A DNA stretch of 29,818 nucleotides from JACQFK01 sp035644495 (GTDB lineage: Bacteria; Planctomycetota; MHYJ01; JACPRB01): positions 1 to 29,818 of the forward strand of contig DASQOM010000266.1 in NCBI GenBank assembly GCA_035644495.1, given 5' to 3'. Both the position numbers and the translations under genes were made by a program. Numbering within the stretch: position 1 is the first letter of the stretch; every line of letters begins with the position of its first letter. The notes beneath the pieces were generated by a model. It did not search any database, was not told where the DNA came from, and saw only the letters and a list, made by a program, of their open reading frames with translations. Of the stretch, positions 16,293 through 23,501 are shown one piece after another.

Positions 16293-18113
16293 TCAAGCGT
16301 TCGCCAGGCGGCAGAGCGCGCCGATGAGTGCGTCGATGTCCTCGCACGTATTGTACAGGGCGAGCGACGGCCGGACGGACGTCTCGACGCCGAAGCGCCG
16401 AAGCGCCGGCTGTGCGCAGTGGTGGCCGGAACGGACCGCGATCCCTTTGCGATCCAGCGCCGCGCCCACCTCCTCGGAACGGAAGCCTTCGAGAACGAAC
16501 GAGAGGACACCGGCCTTCTCCTTCGCGGTGCCGAGGAGACGGAGCCCCGGGATCCGCCGCAGCTCCCCGGTCGCGTAGACCATGAGCTCGTGTTCGTGGC
16601 GGGAGACGTTTGCGAGGCCCACTTGTTCGAGGTAGTCGAGCGCCGCGCCCAGGCCGACGGCGTCCGCGATGTTTCCCGTTCCGGCCTCAAAGCGTCCGGG
16701 GGCGGGGTTGTACACCGTCTTCTCGAAAGTGACGTCGGCGATCATGTTTCCGCCGCCCTGCCAGGGAGGCGCGGCGTTGAGCAGATCCTCCTTGCCTCGA
16801 ACGACGCCGATGCCGGTCGGCCCGAACACCTTATGGCCGGAGAAGACGTAGAAGTCCGGGTCGAGCGTCTGCACGTCCACCTTGAGGTGGGAGACCGCCT
16901 GCGCGCCGTCGAGCAGGACCTTCGCCCCATGGCGGTGGGCCATCTCGATCATTTCCTTCGCCGGGGTGACCGTGCCCAGGGCGTTGGACACCTGGGTGAA
17001 CGCGACGATCTTCGTGCGCGGATTGAGGAGCTTCTCGTACTCGTCGAGGCGGATCTGCCCGTCGTCGTCGACCGGCGCGACCCGGAGCTTCGCGCCCTTC
17101 TCCGCGGCGAGCATCTGCCAGGGAACGATGTTCGAATGGTGCTCGATCCAGGTGACGACGATCTCGTCGTCCTTTCCGACGTTGCGGCGCCCCCAGCTCT
17201 GGGCGACCAGGTTGATGCCCTCCGTCGCGCCGCGGACGAAGATGATCTCCCGCGTCGAGCCGGCGTTGAGGAAGCGGCGGACCTTTTCCCGGGCCGCCTC
17301 ATAGGCGTCCGTCGCTCGGGCGGCCATCGCGTGGGCGGCGCGGTGGATGTTGGAGTACTCGTGCTTGTAGAAGTCGGAGATCCGGTCGATGACGGCCAGC
17401 GGCTTCTGGGTGGTCGCGGCGTTATCGAGCCAGATCAGCGGCTTCCCGTGGACCTTTTCCCGGAGGATGGGGAAGTCGCGCCGGATGAAGTAGACGTCGA
17501 ACTGTTTGCGAGGAAGCTTGAGATCCGGCACGGGGCCCGGTCCGGCGTCCGGGTTGTCCTGGCGGGGAGTCGCCGGGATCCGGGAAAGAGCGAACGCCTC
17601 GTCGAGGAAGTAGTACGACGATCCGGGCGCGGTGGCCGGCACCGTGGGTTCCGTCGTCGCCGAAGGCCGCGTTGACGAGGCCGGAGGATTAGCCTTGCGA
17701 GGTTCTGCCTGGGACGGAGCCTCCAGGCGGGACGCGTTTCGAGGAGCGTCGAGAAAGTAGTACGTCGACCCGTCGGACTCTCCAGGAGCCGCTCTCCCGG
17801 CGGGAAACAAGCCTAGGTCGAGCGACGAGTCCGGGGAGATCAGGAGGTCGGTTTCGGACGGGATCGGTATTCCCAAGCTCGCCGGCGTCTGCGGGACGGC
17901 GGGTGAGGGGGGCGGCAGGGCGCTGGACGGCGGCACGGGTGCCGCCGGGCTCAGCGACGTGATCCTGGCGCCCGGATCACCCGGGGACAGGGTGAAGAAC
18001 TCGTTCGCCAGGCGCGCGAGCGTCGCGACGTCGGGGATGAAGGTTCGGGATGCGGCGAGCGGATCGGACGTCGGATCGGGCAGTCCGTTTCCTCCGAGGC
18101 TACTTGTACTCAT
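16293..18113 (-). CDS. sufS: SufS-type cysteine desulfurase with disordered N-terminal encapsulin-targeting domain
   Basis: A 606-residue protein in two parts. Residues ~202-606 are a complete class II cysteine desulfurase: His325 ('EHHSN'), PLP-binding Lys428 ('SGHKVFGPTG') and catalytic Cys566 ('RSGHHCAQP'). It converts L-cysteine to alanine and an enzyme persulfide. Residues 1-201 are Pro/Ala/Ser-rich and look disordered, with short hydrophobic islands: 'LARLANEFF' (32-40) and two copies of an YYFLD element (116-133 and 165-182). Family 2A encapsulin cargos are known to be cysteine desulfurases packaged through such an extension, and the shell gene lies directly upstream with a 14-bp overlap. 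I chose ATG 18113 for that overlap; in-frame ATGs at 18155 and 18134 are possible, and no strong SD decides. Confidence 0.93.
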   Translation of the reverse strand: MSTSSLGGNGLPDPTSDPLAASRTFIPDVATLARLANEFFTLSPGDPGARITSLSPAAPVPPSSALPPPSPAVPQTPASLGIPIPSETDLLISPDSSLDLGLFPAGRAAPGESDGSTYYFLDAPRNASRLEAPSQAEPRKANPPASSTRPSATTEPTVPATAPGSSYYFLDEAFALSRIPATPRQDNPDAGPGPVPDLKLPRKQFDVYFIRRDFPILREKVHGKPLIWLDNAATTQKPLAVIDRISDFYKHEYSNIHRAAHAMAARATDAYEAAREKVRRFLNAGSTREIIFVRGATEGINLVAQSWGRRNVGKDDEIVVTWIEHHSNIVPWQMLAAEKGAKLRVAPVDDDGQIRLDEYEKLLNPRTKIVAFTQVSNALGTVTPAKEMIEMAHRHGAKVLLDGAQAVSHLKVDVQTLDPDFYVFSGHKVFGPTGIGVVRGKEDLLNAAPPWQGGGNMIADVTFEKTVYNPAPGRFEAGTGNIADAVGLGAALDYLEQVGLANVSRHEHELMVYATGELRRIPGLRLLGTAKEKAGVLSFVLEGFRSEEVGAALDRKGIAVRSGHHCAQPALRRFGVETSVRPSLALYNTCEDIDALIGALCRLANA

Positions 18114-19041
18114 GGTAGTGGCCGACTTCGACATTCTCGAGCACGCCGATCGCATCCTCCGTGTGGATCGCGGCGGAGCAGTAGAGCGAGATCAGGTAGG
18201 ACGCGATGGAACTCTTGTCGATGCCCATGAAGCGGACGGAGAGCCCCGGCGTCTGCTCGCCGGGAAGGCCCGGCTGGAAGAGCCCTGTCACTCCCTGCTT
18301 CTGGACGCCGGTTCGCAGCAGGAGGATGCTGCTCCAGCCGGGAGCGTGGGCGCCTTTCCCCTTGGTGTCGATGCCGATCTTGTCGCTGGGGACGAGGGGC
18401 AGTCCGCGCCAGGTGAGGAAGGGCGAGCCGAACAGGGTGACCGTGGGAGGCGGGACGCCGCGCCGGGTGCACTCGCGGCCGAACGCGGCGATGGCGCGGG
18501 GATGCGCCAGGAAGAACGCCGGCTCCTTCCAGACCTTGGCGATCAGCTCGTCCAGGTCGTCCGGCGTCGGCGGACCCGAGCGGGTCTGCACCTTCTGTCC
18601 CGCCGTGACGTTGTTCAGAAGCCCGTAGTCCGGATTGTTGAGGAGCTCGCTTTCCTGCCGCTCCTTCACGCTTTCGATCGTCAGCCGCAGCTGTTCGCGG
18701 ACCTGGTCGAAGGGGTGGCTGTAGAGATCGGAGACGCGCGTGTGCACGTCCAGCACCGTCGAGATGACGCTCAGCGTGTGCTCGCGGGGCTTTTCCTCGT
18801 AGTCGATGAAGGTCTCCGGCAGCGCGCGCTCGTCCTTCTGGCCGCAGACGACCTCGACCGGTTCGGCGTTCTTCACCTTGTTGACGCGGTAGGTGCCGGA
18901 CTCGACCGGCGTCCAAGGGAGCAGTTGGACAAGCCAGCGCGGCGTGATCGCCGACCACTGCGGCGGTGTCTTGGTGGTGTTTGCCAGGTTCCGGGCGGCG
19001 CGGTCGCCCAACGCCCGCCGTGTCTCAGTCGCCTCGGCCAT
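18100..19041 (-). CDS. srpI: Family 2A encapsulin shell protein (SrpI-like)
   Basis: A 313-residue HK97-fold shell protein of the SrpI / mycobacterial 'major membrane protein I' type. The diagnostic N-terminus is 'NLANTTKTPPQWSAITPRWL' followed by 'LLPWTPVESGTYRVNKV'. 'LYSHPFDQVREQLRLTIESV' with 'KERQESELLNNPDYGLL' is the spine-helix region, and 'AHPRAIAAFGRECTRRGVPP' with 'LFGSPFLTWRGLPLVPSDKI' the later domain. There is no cyclic-nucleotide-binding insertion, which separates Family 2A from 2B. Family 2A shells assemble into T=1 compartments and, in studied cases, enclose a cysteine desulfurase and accumulate or store sulfur. GGGAGGG precedes the ATG at good distance. The downstream gene is the expected cargo. 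Confidence 0.94.
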   Translation of the reverse strand: MAEATETRRALGDRAARNLANTTKTPPQWSAITPRWLVQLLPWTPVESGTYRVNKVKNAEPVEVVCGQKDERALPETFIDYEEKPREHTLSVISTVLDVHTRVSDLYSHPFDQVREQLRLTIESVKERQESELLNNPDYGLLNNVTAGQKVQTRSGPPTPDDLDELIAKVWKEPAFFLAHPRAIAAFGRECTRRGVPPPTVTLFGSPFLTWRGLPLVPSDKIGIDTKGKGAHAPGWSSILLLRTGVQKQGVTGLFQPGLPGEQTPGLSVRFMGIDKSSIASYLISLYCSAAIHTEDAIGVLENVEVGHYHEYK

Positions 19042-19084
19042 GGATAACCCTCCCTTTCTCGATGCGGTTCAACGCGAGAGCAGG

Positions 19085-19114
19085 ATGATAGCGGAGCCGC
19101 GAAGACCCCGGCAA
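19085..19114 (-). promoter_or_regulatory. Candidate promoter of the encapsulin-desulfurase operon
   Basis: On the minus strand TTGCCG (19109-19114) and TATCAT (19085-19090) are 18 bases apart, four and five matches to the sigma70 boxes. They lie 44-73 bases before the shell start, in the only sizeable gap (134 bp) between the rhodanese and the shell gene. This suggests the storage pair can be expressed apart from the uptake genes. Confidence 0.4.
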
Positions 19115-19147
19115 TGGGCGAGGAGAGGGGTAGAGCGGGAGGGACGC

Positions 19148-19170
19148 TGTCTCAAAAATATGTCTTAAAA
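19148..19170. repeat. Direct repeat TGTCTYAAAA, possible operator
   Basis: TGTCTCAAAA (19148-19157) and TGTCTTAAAA (19161-19170) repeat with a 13-base period just upstream of the encapsulin promoter candidate, in an AT-rich patch unlike its surroundings. Two equal half-sites about one helical turn apart are what a dimeric regulator might bind. No regulator can be named. Confidence 0.35.
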
Positions 19171-19175
19171 GGCGG

Positions 19176-19694
19176 CTACTTCGCGGATTGGTTCCAGGGC
19201 ATGCGGGCGAGGATCAGCGCCATGCCGCAGAAGTCGGTGAGGCCGGAAAAGGTCAGGCCCGCGCCCACGAAGGCGGCCAGCCCGTAGAAGGCCGGATGCG
19301 CGAACCAGCCGAGTCCGACCCCGATCAGCACCAGGACCCCCGCGACGAAGCGGACCTGGCGGAACATCGACCAGGTCTTCCGCCCGCGCACGACCGGCAG
19401 ACCCGCCTCCGCCCATCGCGTCATGCCGCCGTCGACGACGACCACGTCGGCGACGCCCGCCGCGCGCAGCTTCTCCGCGCCCAGGACGGCACGCGGACCG
19501 CATTCGCAGATCAGGTAGACGGGTTTCGTCGCATCGACCGCTTTCGCGTCGAGCCGGTCGAGCGGCAGCAGCGTGGCTCCGTCGGCGTGGACGCTGCGGT
19601 ATTCCGCGGGCGTGCGGACGTCGATCAGCGCGACAGGGCCCGCCGCGCGCTTTGCGGCGAGCTCCTCGGGGCTGATCGTCGCCGGCGCGCTCAT
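19176..19694 (-). CDS. YgaP-like membrane-anchored rhodanese (sulfurtransferase)
   Basis: A 172-residue protein with an N-terminal rhodanese domain and a C-terminal DUF2892 membrane part. The rhodanese loop is 'CECGPR' with catalytic Cys63 and the conserved Arg five positions on; 'VALIDVRTPAEY' is the other family mark. Two membrane segments follow (about 112-128 and 131-155) and the end 'FCGMALILARMPWNQSAK' is the YgaP/DUF2892 signature. Rhodaneses carry sulfane sulfur as a Cys persulfide and pass it to thiol or cyanide acceptors; this one would act at the inner face of the membrane. Its start overlaps the preceding stop by four bases. The context (dioxygenase, desulfurase, encapsulin) fits sulfane-sulfur handling. 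Confidence 0.92.
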   Translation of the reverse strand: MSAPATISPEELAAKRAAGPVALIDVRTPAEYRSVHADGATLLPLDRLDAKAVDATKPVYLICECGPRAVLGAEKLRAAGVADVVVVDGGMTRWAEAGLPVVRGRKTWSMFRQVRFVAGVLVLIGVGLGWFAHPAFYGLAAFVGAGLTFSGLTDFCGMALILARMPWNQSAK

Positions 19695-20155
19695 GCGAAG
19701 AGACCCTTCGGCGCGTTGGCCTCGACGGCCGACTGGTATTCCTTCGACCGCGTCGGCGGGCAGTCGAGCACCGCCTTGATGAACTCGTCCGGCGGCTGGT
19801 ACTGGTGCGCGTCGATGTAGTGCAGGACGAGGGAAGGCGCAATATAGAGAAAGCCGGCGCCGGGGAGGAACAGATTACGGTTGCCCATCGGGACCGACGG
19901 CATCCCCGGGCTCTGGAACAGGTTGAACTCCGACGGCCCGCGGGAGAAGGCGCAGAGCGAGCAGTAGTGGGGATCCGTCGAGCGCTCCAGCGGGCTGGGC
20001 TCGCCGAGCAGGAGCACGAGCTTGTGCACGAAGCGCGGATCGGCCTTGCCGCGGTGGAACTTGCGCCCGTCCTCCAGCCACCCGACGGCTTTGAACCGCG
20101 CCGCATGCTCTGCGCCGAAGTAGTCGCAGGGGCTCAGGTCGTCAAACCAGGACAT
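19691..20155 (-). CDS. Conserved protein of unknown function with a Cys/His cluster (DUF7919-like)
   Basis: A 154-residue soluble protein preceded by AAGGA and coupled to the rhodanese by an ATGA overlap. It begins 'MSWFDDLSPCDYFG', has 'VGWLEDGRKFHRG', a possible metal site 'HYCSLC' (His63, Cys65, Cys68) and ends with 'YIAPSLVLHYIDAHQYQPPDEFIKAV'. I recall proteins with this opening and the 'HYI..H.Y.PP.EF' ending as a conserved family of unknown function (probably DUF7919). CxxC with nearby histidines suggests a structural zinc or iron. Placed between the cysteine dioxygenase and rhodanese genes, it may take part in thiol or sulfane-sulfur chemistry, but nothing in the sequence shows that directly. 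Confidence 0.68.
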   Translation of the reverse strand: MSWFDDLSPCDYFGAEHAARFKAVGWLEDGRKFHRGKADPRFVHKLVLLLGEPSPLERSTDPHYCSLCAFSRGPSEFNLFQSPGMPSVPMGNRNLFLPGAGFLYIAPSLVLHYIDAHQYQPPDEFIKAVLDCPPTRSKEYQSAVEANAPKGLFA

Positions 20156-20174
20156 TCGCGGTTCCTTTTAAGGG

Positions 20175-20753
20175 TCAACAGGCGCAGGGCTTGTCGTAGG
20201 TCAGCTTCCAGGGAGTGTACGTCTTCGCGGCCAGGTCGAACTGGTTGCACTCCACCACGCTGCGGCCGTAGACGTGCAGCGAAACGGTCGTGCGGTCGGT
20301 CGGGTTCTCGATCAGGTGGATGACGTCGTTCGGGGGAAGGATGTACGTCACCGTCCCCGCCGGCGCCTCGATCGCGCTCGCTTCGCGGAGATCGGCATAG
20401 CCGGGCTTGTCGCCCTCGTCCATCCGGTCGTAGTTCACGATCCGCAGCTCGTTCTCGACGACGCCCGCCACGCCCCAGGTCGAGTGGTCGTGGATCGGCG
20501 TCCCCTGCCCGGGCGACCAGACCAGGCTGACGACGATGAAGCGCTTCTTCGGGTCCTCGTGCACGAGGTGCCGGGCGTAGCGCTGCAGCGCCGGCGTCTT
20601 CGCTTCCGACGGCAGGAAGTTGCCCGTCGAGATCAGGAGCCGCAGCTTCTTCTGGATGAGCCGGATCTTGTCCTCGTCGGTCGAGCCGACGGACGTGATC
20701 AGCTCAAGGTCGCCGATGAAGTCGGCGAACCGGTACGGCACGGTCGGGCTCAT
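20175..20753 (-). CDS. Cysteine dioxygenase family protein (thiol dioxygenase)
   Basis: A 192-residue cupin. The iron-binding triad is His88 and His90 in 'TPIHDHSTWGV' plus His146 in 'PPNDVIHLIEN', and 'SLHVYG' supplies the His160/Tyr162 pair seen in cysteine dioxygenases. The reaction is O2-dependent oxidation of a thiol to a sulfinate: cysteine to cysteine sulfinate, or 3-mercaptopropionate in the sister group. The Cys that forms the Cys-Tyr crosslink in animal enzymes is not present after the HDH motif, as usual for bacterial members, so the substrate cannot be decided by eye. AAAGGAG lies across the end of cysA, 4 bp away, so it is co-transcribed with sulfate uptake. It ends in 'DKPCAC'. 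Confidence 0.92.
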   Translation of the reverse strand: MSPTVPYRFADFIGDLELITSVGSTDEDKIRLIQKKLRLLISTGNFLPSEAKTPALQRYARHLVHEDPKKRFIVVSLVWSPGQGTPIHDHSTWGVAGVVENELRIVNYDRMDEGDKPGYADLREASAIEAPAGTVTYILPPNDVIHLIENPTDRTTVSLHVYGRSVVECNQFDLAAKTYTPWKLTYDKPCAC

Positions 20754-20757
20754 GGAT

Positions 20758-21843
20758 TCACTCCTTTCTCTGCACCGGAATGGCGGGTCCTTCGTCGTCC
20801 GCCACGAAGATCCGCAGCTGGCGAGGGACGACGTAGACGGCCTCGCCTTCCTGCAGCTTGAGCTCCTGGTAACGCTCGCGGCTCAGGTTGGCTTGGACGA
20901 CGGTCTGCTGGTCGCGCAGGAGCAGCTCGACCTTGACGACGGCGCCCGCCAGGTTCACATGGCGCACGGTGGCGGCCAGGCTGCGCTCGGCGCGCGGGGT
21001 GCGGTCGATGTCGAGCTCGTGCGGCCGCGTGTATGCGCGGGCGGATTTCGCGGTGTCGTTCGTGTTCTCGGGCAGGGCGGCCTCCATGCCGGGAAACACC
21101 GCCTTGCCGCCCTCGACGCGGCCGTGGAAGATGTTGACGTCGCCCAGGAAGCTCATGACGAACGGCGTCTTCGGATGTTCGAAGATCTCCTCGGGCGTCC
21201 CCTCCTGCTCGACCTTGCCGTGGTTCATGACGACGATGCGGTCGGCGACCTCGAGGGCCTCCTCCTGGTCGTGCGTGACGAAGACGCTGGTGACCGAGAT
21301 CTCGTCGTGCAGGCGACGCAGCCACTGGCGCAGCTCGAGGCGGACTTTGGCGTCGAGGGAGCCGAAGGGTTCGTCCAGGAGCAGGACTTTGGGCTTGGCG
21401 GCGAGGGCGCGGGCGAGGGCGACGCGCTGCCGCTGTCCGCCGGACAGCTGCGAGGGATACCGCGCTTCGAAGCCCTCGAGGCGGACGAGCTTGAGGAGGT
21501 CCGCGACCATCTTCTGCTTCTCCTCCTCGAGGGCCCCGCGGACCTTGAGGGGGAACGCGATGTTTTCGCGCACGCTCATATGCTTGAAAAGGGCGTAATG
21601 CTGGAAGACGAAGCCGACGTTTCGGGTCCGCGCGGGCGTCACCGTCACGTCCGACCCGCTCATCCACACGGTGCCCTCGTCCTGGACCTCGAGGCCGGCG
21701 ATGATGCGGAGCAGGGTAGTCTTGCCGGAGCCCGACGGTCCCAGCAGCGCGACGAGCTCCCCGGAGGGGATCGTGACGCTGACGTTGTCGACGGCGGTAT
21801 ACGTGCCGAACTTCTTCGTGACGTTTCGGGCTTCGATGCTCAT
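20758..21843 (-). CDS. cysA: Sulfate/thiosulfate ABC transporter ATPase CysA
   Basis: A 361-residue ABC ATPase. Walker A GPSGSGKT at 35-42, Q-loop 'FQHYALFKHMSVRENIAFPL', signature LSGGQRQRVALARAL from 133, Walker B VLLLDEP at 153-159, D-loop and switch His191 are all intact. The Q-loop wording and the C-terminal TOBE-like part ('YTRPHELDID') are those of CysA. It powers sulfate import through CysT/CysW. Unusually it is separated from cysTW by a poly-Cys mini-ORF, a porin gene and a strong hairpin, and its own SD is weak, so its dose may be set apart from the permeases. It leads the group cysA - dioxygenase - unknown - rhodanese. Confidence 0.94.
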   Translation of the reverse strand: MSIEARNVTKKFGTYTAVDNVSVTIPSGELVALLGPSGSGKTTLLRIIAGLEVQDEGTVWMSGSDVTVTPARTRNVGFVFQHYALFKHMSVRENIAFPLKVRGALEEEKQKMVADLLKLVRLEGFEARYPSQLSGGQRQRVALARALAAKPKVLLLDEPFGSLDAKVRLELRQWLRRLHDEISVTSVFVTHDQEEALEVADRIVVMNHGKVEQEGTPEEIFEHPKTPFVMSFLGDVNIFHGRVEGGKAVFPGMEAALPENTNDTAKSARAYTRPHELDIDRTPRAERSLAATVRHVNLAGAVVKVELLLRDQQTVVQANLSRERYQELKLQEGEAVYVVPRQLRIFVADDEGPAIPVQRKE

Positions 21844-21865
21844 TCGAATTGATGTTTTCCGGGAC

Positions 21866-21898
21866 GCGGCGGACCCTCCGTGGAGGAGGGTCCGCCGC
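21866..21898 (-). terminator. Strong 14-bp stem between porin and cysA
   Basis: The arms GCGGCGGACCCTCC (21866-21879) and its exact complement (21885-21898) form a 14-pair stem with a five-base loop. It lies between the porin stop (21926) and cysA start (21843). Neither flank has a T-run, so it is not a textbook intrinsic terminator. It may end porin transcripts partly or protect an mRNA end. Confidence 0.6.
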
Positions 21899-21925
21899 TC
21901 CCAGGGAGATTATGTCAGTTCCGGC

Positions 21926-23308
21926 CTAGAACTCCAGCTGGAATCGCAGGATGCCTCCGAAAAAGTGGGCGTCCGTGTGATTGCCCGCGAACGTGATCGG
22001 ATCGTCGGTCACCTCCCAATACACATTGGGGGAAATCCGGATGTTCCGGGTCAGGTACCAGTTGAAACCGAACGAGTATCCCGTGACGACGTTGGCGTTC
22101 CCCGCCTGGGCGGCGATCCCGAGGCTGAAGATATCGTCGTCGATGTGGACCCGGTCCACCCGGGCGGCGACTTCGAAGGCGCCCCAAGTTCCGGCATCGG
22201 GATTAAACGGGCTGCCGGGCAGGACGCGGCCTTCGATGGGTTTCTTTTCCCCCGTCAGCAGCCAGCTGGCCTGGGCGCTCCAGGCGGTCGTGCGGAGCTT
22301 TTCCTTGGAAGTGGTCGCGGTGTCGACGGTGTCCGTCCTCCTCCAGGACTCGGCGCGGAGTCCGACGGGACCGTAATTCCAGGTGAACTCGCCGCCCCAG
22401 CGCGTCCGTTCTCCGTCGAGCAGGTTGGTCGCGACGGCGGCCGTCGTCAGGTAGTTGACGTTGAGGTAGGCCGTATTGGAGGTGAACGCGGCGACCGGGG
22501 CTTTCTGGACGGCGGCCACCGTTCCCGCGACGCCGAAGCGCAGATACTTGAAGATGAAACTGTCGTCGCTTGCGGCGAAGGGCTGAAGACGCAGGCGTCC
22601 GGCTTCCTCCTTGCCTTTGTTCGTGTCGAGGACCGCCCGGCCCTGCCCGTTGAAATAGCCGAGCTCATAGGTGAAGAAGCCCTTCGCGATGGTTCCGTAG
22701 GCGCCGATGCCCAGGTCTCGCTGCGGGGTGAACTTGTCGCCTTCGGAGCGCTCGTCGAAGTCGAGATAACGGTCCGGCGACGTCTGCTCCTGGCCGAACG
22801 GTTCCTTGAATTGACCGACCCGGAGCGAGAACTCGGGAATGCGGCGCCAGCCGGCATAGGCATCCTGGATCGTGCCGTTGATGGCGGCAGCGCCGGTGGG
22901 GAAATCCAGCTGGACGCGGAAGTCGAAGTCCTTGTAGATGAAGCCCGAAAGTTCGGGCCGCGCCTGACGGACATACCACGTGTCCGGCGACGTTTTCACG
23001 TTGTCGTTGGGCCGGTGGGCGAAGACCCGGTAATGGATCCCGAGATAGCCGCCCAGGATGATGTCGAAGTTCCCGTCGTCGCTCTTGAAGTGGACGCCGT
23101 CCTTCAGGGAGACCTTGATGACGGGTTCCGTCCCGGGCTCCTTCTGGGACGGATCCACGGGCGTCGGCGTCGGTGCGGGCGGCTTGGTCTGCCCCTCTTT
23201 CGATTCGGCGGGCGCGGGCTTGGCCGCGTCCTGCTGCGCGAAGACCGTGATGCCGGGATAGAACAGCACCATCGCCGCCATCACCCCGATCTTGTGGATT
23301 CCGATCAT
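21926..23308 (-). CDS. OprP/OprO-type outer-membrane porin
   Basis: A 460-residue protein with a signal peptide ('MIGIHKIGVMAAMVLFYPGITVFAQ'), a Pro/Lys-rich linker, then alternating beta-strands ending in aromatic Phe ('GGILRFQLEF'), the mark of outer-membrane barrels. Typical phosphate-selective porin (OprP/OprO) passages are 'DTWYVRQARPELSGFIYKDF', 'IQDAYAGWRRIPEFSLRVGQ', 'FKEPFGQEQTSPDR' and 'RDLGIGAYGTIAKGFFTYEL'. Members pass phosphate, pyrophosphate or other anions. Placed between cysW and cysA, this one probably admits sulfate. GAGGA precedes the ATG. The gene follows a Cys-rich mini-ORF by 133 bp, which may control it. It also shows the organism has an outer membrane. Confidence 0.87.
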   Translation of the reverse strand: MIGIHKIGVMAAMVLFYPGITVFAQQDAAKPAPAESKEGQTKPPAPTPTPVDPSQKEPGTEPVIKVSLKDGVHFKSDDGNFDIILGGYLGIHYRVFAHRPNDNVKTSPDTWYVRQARPELSGFIYKDFDFRVQLDFPTGAAAINGTIQDAYAGWRRIPEFSLRVGQFKEPFGQEQTSPDRYLDFDERSEGDKFTPQRDLGIGAYGTIAKGFFTYELGYFNGQGRAVLDTNKGKEEAGRLRLQPFAASDDSFIFKYLRFGVAGTVAAVQKAPVAAFTSNTAYLNVNYLTTAAVATNLLDGERTRWGGEFTWNYGPVGLRAESWRRTDTVDTATTSKEKLRTTAWSAQASWLLTGEKKPIEGRVLPGSPFNPDAGTWGAFEVAARVDRVHIDDDIFSLGIAAQAGNANVVTGYSFGFNWYLTRNIRISPNVYWEVTDDPITFAGNHTDAHFFGGILRFQLEF

Positions 23309-23441
23309 AAATTCCTCGTTTGTCCAGCCGATCCCGGTTTCCGATCCAACCCGATGTCGCTTTCAGGGGAGCAGCGAAGACGGGCGCGGGAGGCGAAACG
23401 GACCGGATCAGCGTGCGTGCGAGTCGCGACCCCGAAGCCTT

Positions 23442-23501
23442 CTAGGCGGCTCCCCGGGTACAACAACAGCAGGCGGGACGGGCGCGGAGGGAACGGCTCA
23501 T
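23442..23501 (-). CDS. 19-aa poly-cysteine mini-ORF, candidate leader peptide of the porin
   Basis: The frame reads MSRSLRARPACCCCTRGAA and stops. Its ATG overlaps the cysW stop as ATGA (23498-23501) and a GGAG lies five bases before it inside cysW, so ribosomes leaving cysW can enter directly. Four consecutive Cys codons (TGC TGT TGT TGT, 23460-23471) would stall ribosomes when charged tRNA-Cys is scarce. Poly-Cys mini-ORFs acting as cysteine attenuators are known from mycobacteria. The next gene downstream is the porin, 133 bp away. A second poly-Cys mini-ORF precedes sbp. Confidence 0.7.
   Translation of the reverse strand: MSRSLRARPACCCCTRGAA

Noticed and set aside
13342..16578. Long plus-strand frame across the DUF6882-like, ParB-like and CPBP genes
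   Set aside because: It overlaps three genes with clear family motifs and reads as Arg/Pro/Gly-rich sequence without export signals or domains.
18114..18155. Longer N-terminus for the cysteine desulfurase from ATG 18155
   Set aside because: It has no SD and would enlarge the overlap with the shell gene to 56 bp; not excluded, but ATG 18113 is more economical.
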